A DNA stretch of 64,000 nucleotides from Achromobacter sp. AONIH1 (GCF_002902905.1 NZ_CP026124.1:2604001-2668000), one strand, 5' to 3'. Counted from the stretch's first letter, positions 36,469 through 46,015 are shown. Notes: generated from the sequence alone by a model not told the origin. Program-made: numbers and translations.

Positions 36469-36501
36469 TCCCTAACCCGTCGTTCGACTCGGACTCTCGG
36501 C

Positions 36502-36553
36502 GGCATTGCCCCACGTGTCGCGTACGTGAGCTTGCGCCATGTGGGGCAATGCC
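36502..36553. repeat. Long inverted repeat (13-bp perfect arms) near the island edge
   Basis: GGCATTGCCCCAC (36502-36514) and GTGGGGCAATGCC (36541-36553) form a stem extended by three more pairs (one G-T), closing a ~20-base loop. No T run follows. It could be a terminator, an RNA structure, or a remnant of a mobile element end. Confidence 0.7.
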
Positions 36554-36963
36554 ACTGAGCGCCGGTCAACTCCAACGTTTAATCGCACCGCAAATGGCCG
36601 GTATTGGCAAGGCTGACGGCCGCTTAGGGTCGAAAACTGTCATTGGATATGAATCGCTTCTGTAATTCGGTCCTGGATTCATCCCATAAGTTGAAATCCT
36701 TCAACGAAAGAAGCCCATTTCCCCATATATTCCCTCCACTACCGCACCAACGGTAGCCCGGTCTGGAAGCCGGAAATCTCACCAAGTGAACCGCCGTCCC
36801 CAAGACGGATCCCCGGCATTCACACGCCCCAGCAAACCATCTTCCAAAAGAAGGCAAGCCCAAGGCGAGGCCAAGCCAGCCCCCGCTGGCCCGGTGATTC
36901 CGATCTTCCAACCTCGTCTTGCCCAGGGGCGTGAGAACCAACCCAATCTCACCCAAGGCTCCC

Positions 36964-37296
36964 ATGACCCCTCACCCCCTAACCCAAAACCCCTGGTCCC
37001 TGGACACCGACCCCGAACACGGCCTGGTCGCGCTCTCCCATCTCCAACACCTGGACCGCACCCGCTACGCCATCGAAACCATCGCCCGCATGGTCGGCAA
37101 CAGCGCATCCGAACCCGACGCCACCGGCTCGCAACCTTTGGACGCCTGGACCGTAGCCACCCTGCTGGGCGGCGTCGAAAGCCTGTGCGACCACATCGGC
37201 ACGCTGACCGAATCCATGCTGGACCAGGCCCGCGAATCCGGTCTGGCGCTGGCGCATTGCACAGAAACACACGACGCGCCGCCGGTAATCCAATAA
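36964..37296 (+). CDS. Small cytoplasmic hypothetical protein
   Basis: A 110-residue helical protein (for example LDRTRYAIETIARMVGN and ATLLGGVESLCDHIGTLTES). ATG 36964 is preferred over 36919. No signal or membrane segment; family not recognised, though size and helical pattern resemble small DUF3077-type proteins. A terminator-like hairpin follows at 37378. Confidence 0.6.
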   Translation: MTPHPLTQNPWSLDTDPEHGLVALSHLQHLDRTRYAIETIARMVGNSASEPDATGSQPLDAWTVATLLGGVESLCDHIGTLTESMLDQARESGLALAHCTETHDAPPVIQ

Positions 37297-37377
37297 GTCC
37301 ATAACCCAACAAATCAACCGGCCAATCAACCCACAGGCCGCAACAACCGCCTCCCGTCAAGGCAACGCAGCACACCC

Positions 37378-37411
37378 CGGGCCGCCACCCCCAAGGCGGC
37401 CCGTTCCATTT
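37378..37411 (+). terminator. Rho-independent terminator after the 36964 gene
   Basis: A 9-bp GC stem (CGGGCCGCC, 37378-37386, with GGCGGCCCG, 37395-37403) and an 8-base loop, then TTCCATTT. Confidence 0.7.
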
Positions 37412-37507
37412 CCACGCCCACCCCCTAGCTTCAAAATTCCCCAACCAAACCCGCGCCATTGCTCATTACACTGGCCGCTCCCCATCCCCGCCAAACCGCG
37501 CTCGGCC

Positions 37508-39166
37508 ATGTCCCGGGCGACGCTACAGGAGACTCAGGTGCTTGGATCCCAGTTGATCATCCGTACGCTGCATCGCCTGGGCGTCAGGACCATCTTCAGC
37601 CTGTCTGGCAACCAGATCATGCCGCTGTACGACGCCTGTATCGACTCGGGCATCCGCATCGTCCACGTGCGGCACGAGGCGGCGGCGGTGTACATGGCGG
37701 ATGCCTGGGCGCAGATGACCGGCGAGCTGGGCGTGGCGATGCTGACGGCGGGGCCGGGCCTGACCAATGGGCTGGCGCCGCTGTATTCGGCGTTGCAAGC
37801 GGAAAGCCCCGTGCTGCTGATCTCCGGCGATTCGTCCGTGGCGGAAGACGGCAAGGGCGCGTTCCAGGAGCTGGACCAGGTCGCAATCACGCGTGCGATG
37901 ACGAAGCTGTCGCTGCGTCCGATGAGCGTGGCGGAACTGCATCCCGCGCTGGACCGCGCGGTGGGGCAGGCGCTGGCGCCCAGGCGTGGCCCGGTGCATC
38001 TGGCGCTGCCGTTCGATCTGTTGACGGCCGAGACAGGTTTGCAGGAACTGCCGCCGGCAGCGCTGCAGCCGATCGCGCCGTTCGCCACGGGCGCGCTGGA
38101 CCGGCTGGCCGCACTGCTGCACGCGGCGCAGCGTCCGCTGGTGCTGGCCGGCCCGGGCGCCGCGCGCTGGCATGCGCGCGCCGCCTGCCGGCAGCTGGAG
38201 GAGGCGCAGGACCTGCGCGTCATCCCCATGGAAAGTCCGCGCGGCCTGAAGGATCCTTCGCTGGGTGCGCTGGCGGCGGTCATTCCCGATGCGGATCTGA
38301 TCGTGCTGGCGGGCAAGTGCCTGGACTTCACTTTGGGCTTTGGCGGCGCGGCGGCGTTGGGCGGGCAGGCGCGGGTCGTGGTGATCGACCCGGATGCCGC
38401 GATGCTGGAACGCGCGCAGCGTTTGTTGGGCGAGCGGCTAGCGCTGGCGGTGCAGGGCGATGCCATCGCGGCCTTGTCCGCCTTGCGGGCGGCGCAGCCG
38501 TTGGCGGCGCGCGCGGCGTGGCGGGCGCGGGTAGATGAGGCGCTGCGTTATCGCGGCAAGCCGGAGCCTGCCACGTCGGCGGGCGCGGCGTTGGGACCGC
38601 GCGTCTTGTGCGAGACGGTGCAGGCGTTTCTGGCGTCCGCGCCGGATCCCGTGGTGGTCTGCGATGGCGGCGAGTTCGGGCAGTGGGCGCAGGCCTATTG
38701 CAGCGCGCCGGTGCGCATCATCAACGGCATGTCGGGGGCCATCGGCGCGGGCGTGTGCTACGCCATCGCGGCCAAGATCGCGCGGCCCGGGGCGACGGTG
38801 CTGGTCCTGATGGGGGATGGCACGGCGGGTTTTCACCTGATGGAGCTGGACACGGCGGTGCGCGAGCAGGCGCCGTTCATCGCGGTGATCGGCAATGACC
38901 TGCGCTGGAACGCGGAGCATCTGATTCAGCTGCGCAGTTATGGCCCGCAACGGTTGATCGGCTGCGAGCTGTCGCCGACGGCCAGGTATGACGAGGTGGC
39001 GTCGGCCTTGGGCGGGGCGGGTTTCGCGGCGGACGATGCGCAGAGCCTGGGCGCGGCGCTGGCGAGGGCGGCGGACAGCGGTTTGCCGGCATGCATCAAT
39101 GTCTCGATGGCGGGAGAGGCCGCGCCTGTGTTCAACGCGTCTGGTCCGTCCGCCGGCGGGCATTGA
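37508..39166 (+). CDS. Thiamine-diphosphate-dependent enzyme (acetolactate synthase-like)
   Basis: 552 residues with three domains: N-terminal pyrimidine-binding (catalytic Glu in IVHVRHEAAAVYMADAWAQ), a central domain (~190-325), and C-terminal ThDP-binding (MGDGTAGFHLMELD...VIGND, the GDGx24-27N motif). This is the large-subunit fold of acetolactate synthase, benzoylformate decarboxylase and oxalyl-CoA decarboxylase. No small regulatory subunit lies nearby, so a catabolic role is more likely than branched-chain amino-acid synthesis. It precedes a Bug receptor gene on the same strand. Confidence 0.9.
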   Translation: MSRATLQETQVLGSQLIIRTLHRLGVRTIFSLSGNQIMPLYDACIDSGIRIVHVRHEAAAVYMADAWAQMTGELGVAMLTAGPGLTNGLAPLYSALQAESPVLLISGDSSVAEDGKGAFQELDQVAITRAMTKLSLRPMSVAELHPALDRAVGQALAPRRGPVHLALPFDLLTAETGLQELPPAALQPIAPFATGALDRLAALLHAAQRPLVLAGPGAARWHARAACRQLEEAQDLRVIPMESPRGLKDPSLGALAAVIPDADLIVLAGKCLDFTLGFGGAAALGGQARVVVIDPDAAMLERAQRLLGERLALAVQGDAIAALSALRAAQPLAARAAWRARVDEALRYRGKPEPATSAGAALGPRVLCETVQAFLASAPDPVVVCDGGEFGQWAQAYCSAPVRIINGMSGAIGAGVCYAIAAKIARPGATVLVLMGDGTAGFHLMELDTAVREQAPFIAVIGNDLRWNAEHLIQLRSYGPQRLIGCELSPTARYDEVASALGGAGFAADDAQSLGAALARAADSGLPACINVSMAGEAAPVFNASGPSAGGH

Positions 39167-39397
39167 TCCGCCGTCCGTGACGCATGCCCGCATGGGGATG
39201 AACCAGCAGGCGTAAGCCGCGGGCATCACGCCGGCCGCAGTCCGGTCTCGTTTAGCAGTCCCATCGTTCAGCGCAGCGCCTGCGCACTGTCAGTCCCGCT
39301 TCACAACGCAGCCTCGCCGCGCCACGCAGTCCCACCGTTCCGTTGCCACGTCGTTTCATCGCGTAGTTTCGTTCCCCCGCTCGACAGGAGACTTCCC

Positions 39398-40399
39398 ATG
39401 ATCAGCCTCTCCGGCCTTCGGCCGGCTGCCTTTGCTCGCGCCGCGATTTGTGTATGGGGCGCCTGTACCGGGCTGGCCGCCGCCCAGGCTTATCCCGCCA
39501 AGCCGATACAGCTCATCGTTCCTTTCAGCGCGGGCGGCGACGCCGACATGGCGGCGCGCAACCTGGCCGCCGCGGCGCAGGGGCTGCTGGGGCAGCCCGT
39601 GGTCGTGGTCAACAAGGCGGGCGCCAACGGCGCGATCGGCTCGGCCGCCGTGAAGCAGGCCGCGCCCGATGGCTACACGCTGCTGCTGGGACGGATCGGG
39701 TCGCAGGTGCTGCTGCCGGCCTTGCAGCCCAAGACCACGCCTTACACGGCGGGGGATTTCACGTACATCGGGTTGCTGGAGCTGAACCCGGTGGTCTGCG
39801 TGGTGCATCCGGACAGCGGCTACGAGACGCTGGACGATCTGGCGAAGGCGGTGAAGGCCAAGCCCGGCAAACTGAACTACAGCCACTCCGGCCCGGCCAC
39901 GGTGCAGAACCTGGCGCCGCAGCTGCTGCTCAGCACGCTGGGCCTGAAGCCGGACGCGGTGGTCAGCGTGCCGTACAAGGGGGGCAACGAGGTGGCGCTG
40001 GCGGTGTTGAGCCGGGACGTGGATTTCGCGTGCAACAACCTCAGTTCCATGACGGGCCTGCTGACCGGTGGCAAGCTGCGTCCGCTGCTGACGACCACGC
40101 CCGAGCGGCTGGCGCAGTTTCCGGACATTCCCACGGCGCGCGAGCTGGGCCTGCCGCAGATGGAAGCGGTGATCGGCTGGAGCGGGCTGTTCGGGCCGCC
40201 GAAGATGGCGCCCGAGGCGGTGCGGCGATGGGCGGCGGCGCTCAAGCAGATCGCGCGGGATCCGAAGTGGATCGCGGGGAATGAAAATTTTGGCGGGATC
40301 CCGCATGTGCTGTCGCCGGAGGACACCGAGCGGTATGTGCGGGACGGGAGCGCGATCTATGAGGAGCTGGTGGCGAAGGCGGGGTTGCAGGTGAATTAG
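39398..40399 (+). CDS. Bug-family tripartite tricarboxylate transporter substrate-binding protein
   Basis: 333 residues, with a signal peptide ending AAAQA (~30). The mature start YPAKPIQLIVPFSAGGDADM is the hallmark of the Bug family, and the DGYTLLLG motif follows at ~80. These periplasmic receptors, greatly expanded in Bordetella and Achromobacter, bind carboxylates for uptake. No TctA/TctB partner lies in the window, as is usual for orphan Bug proteins. It may serve the ThDP enzyme upstream. Confidence 0.95.
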   Translation: MISLSGLRPAAFARAAICVWGACTGLAAAQAYPAKPIQLIVPFSAGGDADMAARNLAAAAQGLLGQPVVVVNKAGANGAIGSAAVKQAAPDGYTLLLGRIGSQVLLPALQPKTTPYTAGDFTYIGLLELNPVVCVVHPDSGYETLDDLAKAVKAKPGKLNYSHSGPATVQNLAPQLLLSTLGLKPDAVVSVPYKGGNEVALAVLSRDVDFACNNLSSMTGLLTGGKLRPLLTTTPERLAQFPDIPTARELGLPQMEAVIGWSGLFGPPKMAPEAVRRWAAALKQIARDPKWIAGNENFGGIPHVLSPEDTERYVRDGSAIYEELVAKAGLQVN

Positions 40400-40416
40400 C
40401 GGCGCGTGTCGATGCA

Positions 40417-40453
40417 AGGGCGTCAGGCGCTGCCTTGCGCCGCCGGACGCCCT
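40417..40453. terminator. Bidirectional hairpin between converging genes
   Basis: An outer stem AGGGCGTC/GACGCCCT and an inner stem GGCGC/GCGCC, between the Bug gene and the converging NTPase gene. Confidence 0.55.
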
Positions 40454-40460
40454 GTCCGGG

Positions 40461-42161
40461 CTAGGCGCTGTGTTCGTCCGCTGCGGGCTCGAAGTCCGGG
40501 TCGCGCATGCGGATATGGCGCAGCAGGATGTCCGACAAACGAGGCTTGCGGTTCGCCACGATGATGGCGTTGGCGGCGCTCTTGAACTTGCTCCATGCCA
40601 GTTTGTAGCGGTCGTGGTCTGCTTCCATTCCGGGCAGGCGCTCGCTGTAGAACGTCAGGAAGCGCTTCAGCTCGTCGAACGCATAGCTCTCGATGGCCTT
40701 GCGTAATTGCACGGACGAGATGTTCTGCAGGAAGGGCATGAGCGCTTCCGAGGCCGACGGCGGATCGGCCTCGATCTGCTCGACCGCGTCCATGACGGTC
40801 TGCATGGGGCGGCGTGATTCGTTGACCTCCCGGATCGCCTGCGCGATGGGGTCGGCCAACCCTTGCAGGACGCTTTCCTGCACATATTCTTTCGAAGCCT
40901 TGCGCCAATGCCGACCCCAGGCCTCGGCCATGTGCGACGCCCAGTCCTGGCCGCCGCGCCGTTCCAGGTCGCGGATGATGGTGCTGGCCATCTGCGGGGC
41001 CAGGGCTTGCCAGCCGTTCGCGCCCCAGTCGCGGACCATGCGCTGGAAGGTCTGGTCGGTGGCGTCCGGGTCGTAGAGCGCGCGGTCCACATAGTCCAGC
41101 GCGGCCATCTGGGCGGTCGCGTGCAGCGCCCGCTCATCTCGCGCCTGCATCCTGGCCGTCACGCGGGCCGCGTCGAGCGGGTGATGCCGCACGAAGTCCG
41201 ACAGCAGGGACAGCAGTTCGGTGTCGCTGATGACGCTGCATCGCACGGCCAGCAGGGCGGCGTCGCCGGGCAGCGTGTTGCCCAGCTGATCGGCGCAGAC
41301 CCGGGTCCAGTCTTCCAGGAAGGTCTCCACCTGTTTGTCAGGAAAGCGGTTCTCGTAGTGCAGGACGGCCAGGAAGACCAGGCTGCGCAGGATGTATTCG
41401 GGCAGGGGCTGTTGCGGCTCACGGCCGGGAATCGCCTTCCTGAACGCATCGGTCAGTCGCTCGATGCGCTGGATGATGCGGATGTTGGTCAGACCGGCGG
41501 CCTCGGCCGTGGCGACGATAGGCTCGCGGTCCGGGCAAGCAGGCGACAAGCCCAATCCGCAGGCATCGGCCGGCGTGGGCCGCAGGTTGATCTCCGCGTC
41601 CAGGCATTTCTCCCGCACGGCGCGCCATTCCTTGCCCTGGTTGGCGCTCAGTTCTTCCTCGTTGTAGATCAGCAGCACGGTGCAGCCCTTGCCCTTGAGC
41701 GCGTCCACATAGCCGAACAGCGTCTCCAGCGACAGCGCGGCGTCGCGGCGTTCCAGGTCGTCCACCACGATGATGCGCTCGCGCACCAGCATGCCGGTGA
41801 TGACGGATTCGGCCAGCGCGCCGGTCGCCAGCAGTGCGTCGGCGGCCTCGCCGATGAAGGGGATGTTGCGCAGCGCGTCGGTGAGTTTTTTGCCGGTTTC
41901 CTTGATGACCTTGCCGCCGGCTTCGCCGTACTTGGAGGCGTTGCTGGCGGCGTCCTGCAACAGCGCGCGGCCGATCTCGTCCGGCGATTTCAGGCCGAAG
42001 CAGGAGGCGTACAGGGCGGTCTTCGCGGCGGGCAGCGTGTCACGCAGGGAAAGCCATAGATGCGTCTTGCCCGCGCCCCAGCGTCCACTCAGGCCGAGCA
42101 CCTGGCCTTTGCCGTTTTCAAGAAACTGGGTCAGGGCGTTCCTGCTTGCGTTCAGGTCCAT
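40461..42161 (-). CDS. KAP-like P-loop NTPase
   Basis: A 566-residue ATPase from ATG 42161 (MDLNASRNALTQFL); the open frame extends upstream without a clear start. Walker A GRWGAGKT at 26-33 and Walker B VVDDLERRD at 132-140 fit KAP/STAND-type NTPases. The rest is helical with no membrane segment. It lies 128 bases after a membrane-protein gene on the same strand, forming a likely two-gene module. KAP ATPases often sit with membrane partners and appear in phage-exclusion loci, so a defence or membrane-signalling role is possible. Confidence 0.75.
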   Translation of the reverse strand: MDLNASRNALTQFLENGKGQVLGLSGRWGAGKTHLWLSLRDTLPAAKTALYASCFGLKSPDEIGRALLQDAASNASKYGEAGGKVIKETGKKLTDALRNIPFIGEAADALLATGALAESVITGMLVRERIIVVDDLERRDAALSLETLFGYVDALKGKGCTVLLIYNEEELSANQGKEWRAVREKCLDAEINLRPTPADACGLGLSPACPDREPIVATAEAAGLTNIRIIQRIERLTDAFRKAIPGREPQQPLPEYILRSLVFLAVLHYENRFPDKQVETFLEDWTRVCADQLGNTLPGDAALLAVRCSVISDTELLSLLSDFVRHHPLDAARVTARMQARDERALHATAQMAALDYVDRALYDPDATDQTFQRMVRDWGANGWQALAPQMASTIIRDLERRGGQDWASHMAEAWGRHWRKASKEYVQESVLQGLADPIAQAIREVNESRRPMQTVMDAVEQIEADPPSASEALMPFLQNISSVQLRKAIESYAFDELKRFLTFYSERLPGMEADHDRYKLAWSKFKSAANAIIVANRKPRLSDILLRHIRMRDPDFEPAADEHSA

Positions 42162-42289
42162 GCCGGGGTTCCACTTTTCTGGTGAGTTCACGGAGGATGC
42201 CTGCGTCGCCGGAAAGGTGGCTGGCGGACAGGGCGATAGCGGCCAGGAATCGTACCGCATGCATGGCCGCGCGATCTGGCCGCCTTGGG

Positions 42290-43120
42290 CTACTTGCCTC
42301 CGTCTTCCGGCTTGTTGTCCGCAGGCGCGGACTCCGGCGAGCACATGGTGGGATGCGGGGTATCCGGCTTGCCGGGCAGGCGTTGCGACAGCGGCGGGCT
42401 GATTGTTCTGGCAATGGCCGATTTGGGCACGGCGGACGCTGCGCCCGCCTGCAAGACGGCGCAGGTGTCGGTGTTGCACCAGAGTTGATGGATGACCCCT
42501 TGGTTCGGGTCAAAACCGGGAAGATGGGGAATCGTGGGCAGTGCGGCCAGTGGAACCTCCTGGCAATAATCCTGTGCGTCGCGTTTGCCTATGACTCCAA
42601 ACGGCTCAACCAGCACGATCAGGCTGCAAGCGACGAGAAGCGCGATCACGAGGATCGAACCGGGGATCGCGAGGACATAGCCAGCAAGCCCGGCCGCGAT
42701 ATAGGCAATCTGGCGTGGCAGACTGAGGTCTTTAAACGGGATCGCGGTGGCCGAGACGCGAGGCTTGGCGGCCTTCCTACGGAGTTTTTCGATCGCCAGG
42801 AGGAGGATGAGCATCACGCAGCCGATCGTCGCTGGCAAGAGCATCGACATGAGTATGTCGAGAAACCAATCGCCGGAGGTCAGCAGGATATGGGCGGCGC
42901 CATTGCCCCAGGCGCGATAGGCAAGCCACATCGCATCCGACGTGGAGATGCTCATCTGTGTGTTGTCGAGGTGAAAATACGCCAGATAGCCGGCGTGATA
43001 CGCCTTGCCCTGCAGGTAGAACATCGCCGTCAGGAAGACGGTGAATGGAATGGGAATCAGGCGAAGCCAGCTTTTCTTTCCGGAGTTTTCCGCGTTCTTG
43101 TCGGTTGTTTCGTTTTGCAT
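42290..43120 (-). CDS. Integral membrane protein, partner of the KAP-like NTPase
   Basis: 276 residues. A basic N terminus is followed by a membrane helix at ~18-36, then a pair around 85-112 (FLDILMSMLLPATIGCVMLI) and 135-168. The C-terminal ~90 residues are outside the membrane and contain CNTDTCAVLQ, possibly periplasmic. No family recognised. It precedes the NTPase gene in the same orientation with no terminator seen. Confidence 0.7.
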   Translation of the reverse strand: MQNETTDKNAENSGKKSWLRLIPIPFTVFLTAMFYLQGKAYHAGYLAYFHLDNTQMSISTSDAMWLAYRAWGNGAAHILLTSGDWFLDILMSMLLPATIGCVMLILLLAIEKLRRKAAKPRVSATAIPFKDLSLPRQIAYIAAGLAGYVLAIPGSILVIALLVACSLIVLVEPFGVIGKRDAQDYCQEVPLAALPTIPHLPGFDPNQGVIHQLWCNTDTCAVLQAGAASAVPKSAIARTISPPLSQRLPGKPDTPHPTMCSPESAPADNKPEDGGK

Positions 43121-43356
43121 GTCTTGGGATGGGCTTGAGTGTGTCTATGTCCCAGAGGGGCGGGGCGGATGCGGCAAGCGCAATGCCGCTTGAATGGTGA
43201 GCGGAGTCTTACACGATTTCGCTGATCGCCAGTAATGATCCCCTGCGCTGGGCGCGGCGTCGTCGCAACGCGCCTGTCTGATCAGCCTTGCCCGCTCTTG
43301 CGTCGGCGGATGGCTCGACCGCCATCCCGGCGCACGCGCGCGAGCGCAAAACCGCG

Positions 43357-44706
43357 TCAAGGCAACATGGGTATGCGAGGGTCTAGCGGCGTGCCGCGCC
43401 GTGCGTATTCGGCGAAGGCGACATCTCGCTTCATGGCCTCGTCCAGCGTCAGGACGAATCTCTCGCCCAGGTTGTCCCAGGGGTTGACCAGGGTCATCGA
43501 CACGGCCTTGCCGGTCATGTCGTAGCCGACGCTATCCAGCACGAACGCGTGATGGAAGTGCATGTTGCCAAACGGATCAGGCTGACCGTATGCGCAGCCC
43601 ACGAACAGGAATCTGGGGCTGCCGTCTTCCAGGCAGCATCCCCTGGCGGCGGCTCGTTCGAGGATCATCGACAAGCCCTCGGTATTTGTCGGACCATACA
43701 TGAGCGCGGTGCCGTAGCCCAGCAGGTTGCCGATCAGGGGATCGTAGTTGTCGGCTCTTTGGTTGTGCGCGTCGATGGAGTCACGGTTCGAACGCAGCGG
43801 GCTTTGTCCGTTTTGCATCAGGTTGCCCGCCAGATGCTCAAGTATCTTGACCATCAGCGAATTCGTGCTGGCTGAGCGGGGATGGTCGATGATCCGCCTC
43901 AGCCTGGACGGGGAAATGTCGACCTGCAGCCGGCCGTTCTCCAATGCCAGTGCATATCCCTTCTTCTTCAGGTTGTGTATCTCAAACCGATCAGCCAGTA
44001 CCTTTGCCAGGGTTTCCGGAGACTCGCCCCGCAGCAGCTTCTGCCTGCCCATGGGGGAATGGATATTGGCGTTGAACGTCAGTCGCAGCGCTCCGCGCTC
44101 GGTGATTTCGGCCGAGTTCAGAATGCTCTCCTGCACGATCGGACTGGACAGGGCGCCGATCATGACAACCAAGGCGTAGCAATCGCCCGTTTTTCCTTGC
44201 TTGATGGACAACGGTTCGCCGGCCGGGATGAGGCTCATGGCGTCGTCCTTGTGCTGCTGCAGGCTCAGCAGGTAGTCGTCCACCTTCATGCGCTGGCAAG
44301 CCTGGCGCAGGCGGGCGATCTCTTGCTGATCATGGATATCGCGCCGCGCGTGCAGTGCCTGGCCGTCGATGATCAAGGCGTAGTCGCAGGTTCCGTTGGG
44401 ATGTTCCGTCAGATTCAGTTCGAACATGTCCCGATACCGGGGCTGCGCCATGCCCCGCAGCAGCAGGAAGGCGCCGATGCGGGCACACTCCGCGTCAGCG
44501 ATGGGGGCGTCGCGCTGCGCAGCGACGATGGCATAGACCTTCCTGATGCTGTCCCGTTTTGCATTGCTCCGGAATACGTAGTCGATGATCCTGTCCAGCA
44601 GGTTCATCGCCGAAGCGTCTTGTTCGGACTTGGCCTGGAAAATGCGTCCGAGTCTCGACGGACTCAGGGAGTAGGCCGGATGGCGCTGGGCGACGTCGAT
44701 GCTCAA
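43357..44706 (-). CDS. Calpain-like cysteine protease domain protein, possible secreted effector
   Basis: 449 residues from a TTG start (44706), chosen because GGAG sits 9 bases upstream; no ATG fits better before residue ~33. The core matches the calpain C2 catalytic pattern: Cys in QGKTGDCYALV (C176), His in FHHAFVLD (H386), Asn in LVNPWDN (N408), in that order with H-to-N spacing of 22. No signal peptide. In bacteria, solitary calpain-like proteases without export signals are often type III or type VI effectors, and Achromobacter and Bordetella have type III systems; that link is inference. It stands alone between the membrane/NTPase pair and the agmatine deiminase gene. Confidence 0.65.
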   Translation of the reverse strand: MSIDVAQRHPAYSLSPSRLGRIFQAKSEQDASAMNLLDRIIDYVFRSNAKRDSIRKVYAIVAAQRDAPIADAECARIGAFLLLRGMAQPRYRDMFELNLTEHPNGTCDYALIIDGQALHARRDIHDQQEIARLRQACQRMKVDDYLLSLQQHKDDAMSLIPAGEPLSIKQGKTGDCYALVVMIGALSSPIVQESILNSAEITERGALRLTFNANIHSPMGRQKLLRGESPETLAKVLADRFEIHNLKKKGYALALENGRLQVDISPSRLRRIIDHPRSASTNSLMVKILEHLAGNLMQNGQSPLRSNRDSIDAHNQRADNYDPLIGNLLGYGTALMYGPTNTEGLSMILERAAARGCCLEDGSPRFLFVGCAYGQPDPFGNMHFHHAFVLDSVGYDMTGKAVSMTLVNPWDNLGERFVLTLDEAMKRDVAFAEYARRGTPLDPRIPMLP

Positions 44707-44893
44707 GGCGTGTTTCTCCGGACGTGGCAAGGTAATGGGGCGCCCGGATGTCGACGGCGTGGCGGCGGGGAATGACGGGCATCGGAACGCTGGGTGGCCG
44801 CAACCCGAAAAGGGTTCCAGCGGGGCCGGACGCTCAGCCCGGCCGTGCCCGCCGTCGTGCCGCATGTTCCGTTGGCCAGCGCGGCTCGCGCAT

Positions 44894-46015
44894 CTACGCC
44901 GCCGGCATCTGATTCGTCACGCAATGGATCCCGCCGCCGCCCGACGCGATGGCGTCGATGTTCAGCTGCACCACCTTGCGCCCCGGATACAGCCGTTCCA
45001 GCAGTTCGCGCGCATGGGCGTCGGCCTTGGCGTCGCCGAACTCGGGCGCGATGACGGCGCCGTTGATGACGAAGTAGTTGATGTAGCCGGCGGCGAAATC
45101 GGGGTGGTCGCGCAGGAAGCGGCTGCGGCGCGGGTTCTGCGGCGGCGGCAGGGTGTGGACGTCCAGCGGCTTGCCGTCGGCGTCGGTGCTGCGCTTGAGG
45201 ATGTCCAGGTGCTTGCGCGTCAGTTCGTAGTCGTAGGAATCCGGATCCATGTCCAGGTTGGCGACGACCACGCCGGGGCGGGCAAAGCGGGCATAGAAGT
45301 CGACGTGGGCGTCGGTGATGTCCCGGCCCTTGATGCCGGGCAGCCAGATGATCTTGCGAAAGCCCAGGTCGCGCGCCAGCGCTTGCTCGATCTCGGCCTT
45401 GGTCCAGCGCGGATTGCGGTTGTCGTTGAGCCAGCTGCTCTCGGTCATGATGGCCGTGCCCAGGCCGTCGGTCTCGATGCCGCCGCCTTCGCCGACCAGG
45501 TCGCTGCGCAGGTGGTCGATGTCCAGGCCGTCGCACATGGTCTTGGCCAGGCGGGAATCGGCGCCGTGGCGCTGCTTGTCGCCCCAGCCATTGAAGTTGA
45601 AATCCACGCCGGCCACGCTGCCCTGGCCGTCGGCTATGAAAACGGGGCCGATGTCGCGTATCCAGATATCGTCCAGCGGCGCTTCCTCGAAGCGGACGCG
45701 GGCCGCGCCGCAATGGTGTTCGGCCAGGCGGCGTTCTTCGGGCCGGCAGTACACGGTGACGGGCTGGAAGGCGGCGATGGCGCGGGCGATGCGGCCCAGC
45801 GCGGCCTGCACGTCAGGCGTGTAATCCTCCCAGATGGCTTGCTGGGCGCCGAAGGCGATGAAGGCGCGCGCCTGTGGCGCGTTCTCTTCGGCCATGTGCC
45901 AGCCCTTGACGGCGGCGCGGGCGGCGGGGGTGTGCAGGCCCGCGCCGAGCGCGGCGGCGGCCTGCGTCCCGATGAGCAGGGCGGATTGCTGGAGGAATCG
46001 GCGGCGGGTTGTCAC
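44894..46015 (-). CDS. Tat-exported agmatine/peptidyl-arginine deiminase family protein
   Basis: A 373-residue guanidine-group-modifying enzyme. I place the start at GTG 46015: AGGAG lies 7 bases upstream and translation then begins MTTRRRFLQQSALLIG, a perfect twin-arginine signal; a TTG at 46144 would bury it. Catalytic features: IWIRDIGPVFIA, GEGGGIETDG, DAHVDFYARF and the C-terminal nucleophile in GGGIHCVTNQ (C365). The export makes a periplasmic role, such as using external agmatine or peptidyl-arginine, likely. Confidence 0.88.
   Translation of the reverse strand: MTTRRRFLQQSALLIGTQAAAALGAGLHTPAARAAVKGWHMAEENAPQARAFIAFGAQQAIWEDYTPDVQAALGRIARAIAAFQPVTVYCRPEERRLAEHHCGAARVRFEEAPLDDIWIRDIGPVFIADGQGSVAGVDFNFNGWGDKQRHGADSRLAKTMCDGLDIDHLRSDLVGEGGGIETDGLGTAIMTESSWLNDNRNPRWTKAEIEQALARDLGFRKIIWLPGIKGRDITDAHVDFYARFARPGVVVANLDMDPDSYDYELTRKHLDILKRSTDADGKPLDVHTLPPPQNPRRSRFLRDHPDFAAGYINYFVINGAVIAPEFGDAKADAHARELLERLYPGRKVVQLNIDAIASGGGGIHCVTNQMPAA

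Larger units (their letters stand above)
36461..36963. other. 503-base non-coding stretch right of the IS
   Basis: No credible gene. It contains the 36502-36553 hairpin and, from ~36700, DNA that changes from moderate GC to a C-rich strand leading into the next gene. The overlapping plus- and minus-strand frames here have no domain or codon-usage support. Confidence 0.5.

Noticed and set aside
28518..36963. Direct repeats marking integrase-type att sites around the island
   Set aside because: No integrase gene or matching flanking repeats could be found by eye; only the IS duplication is clear.
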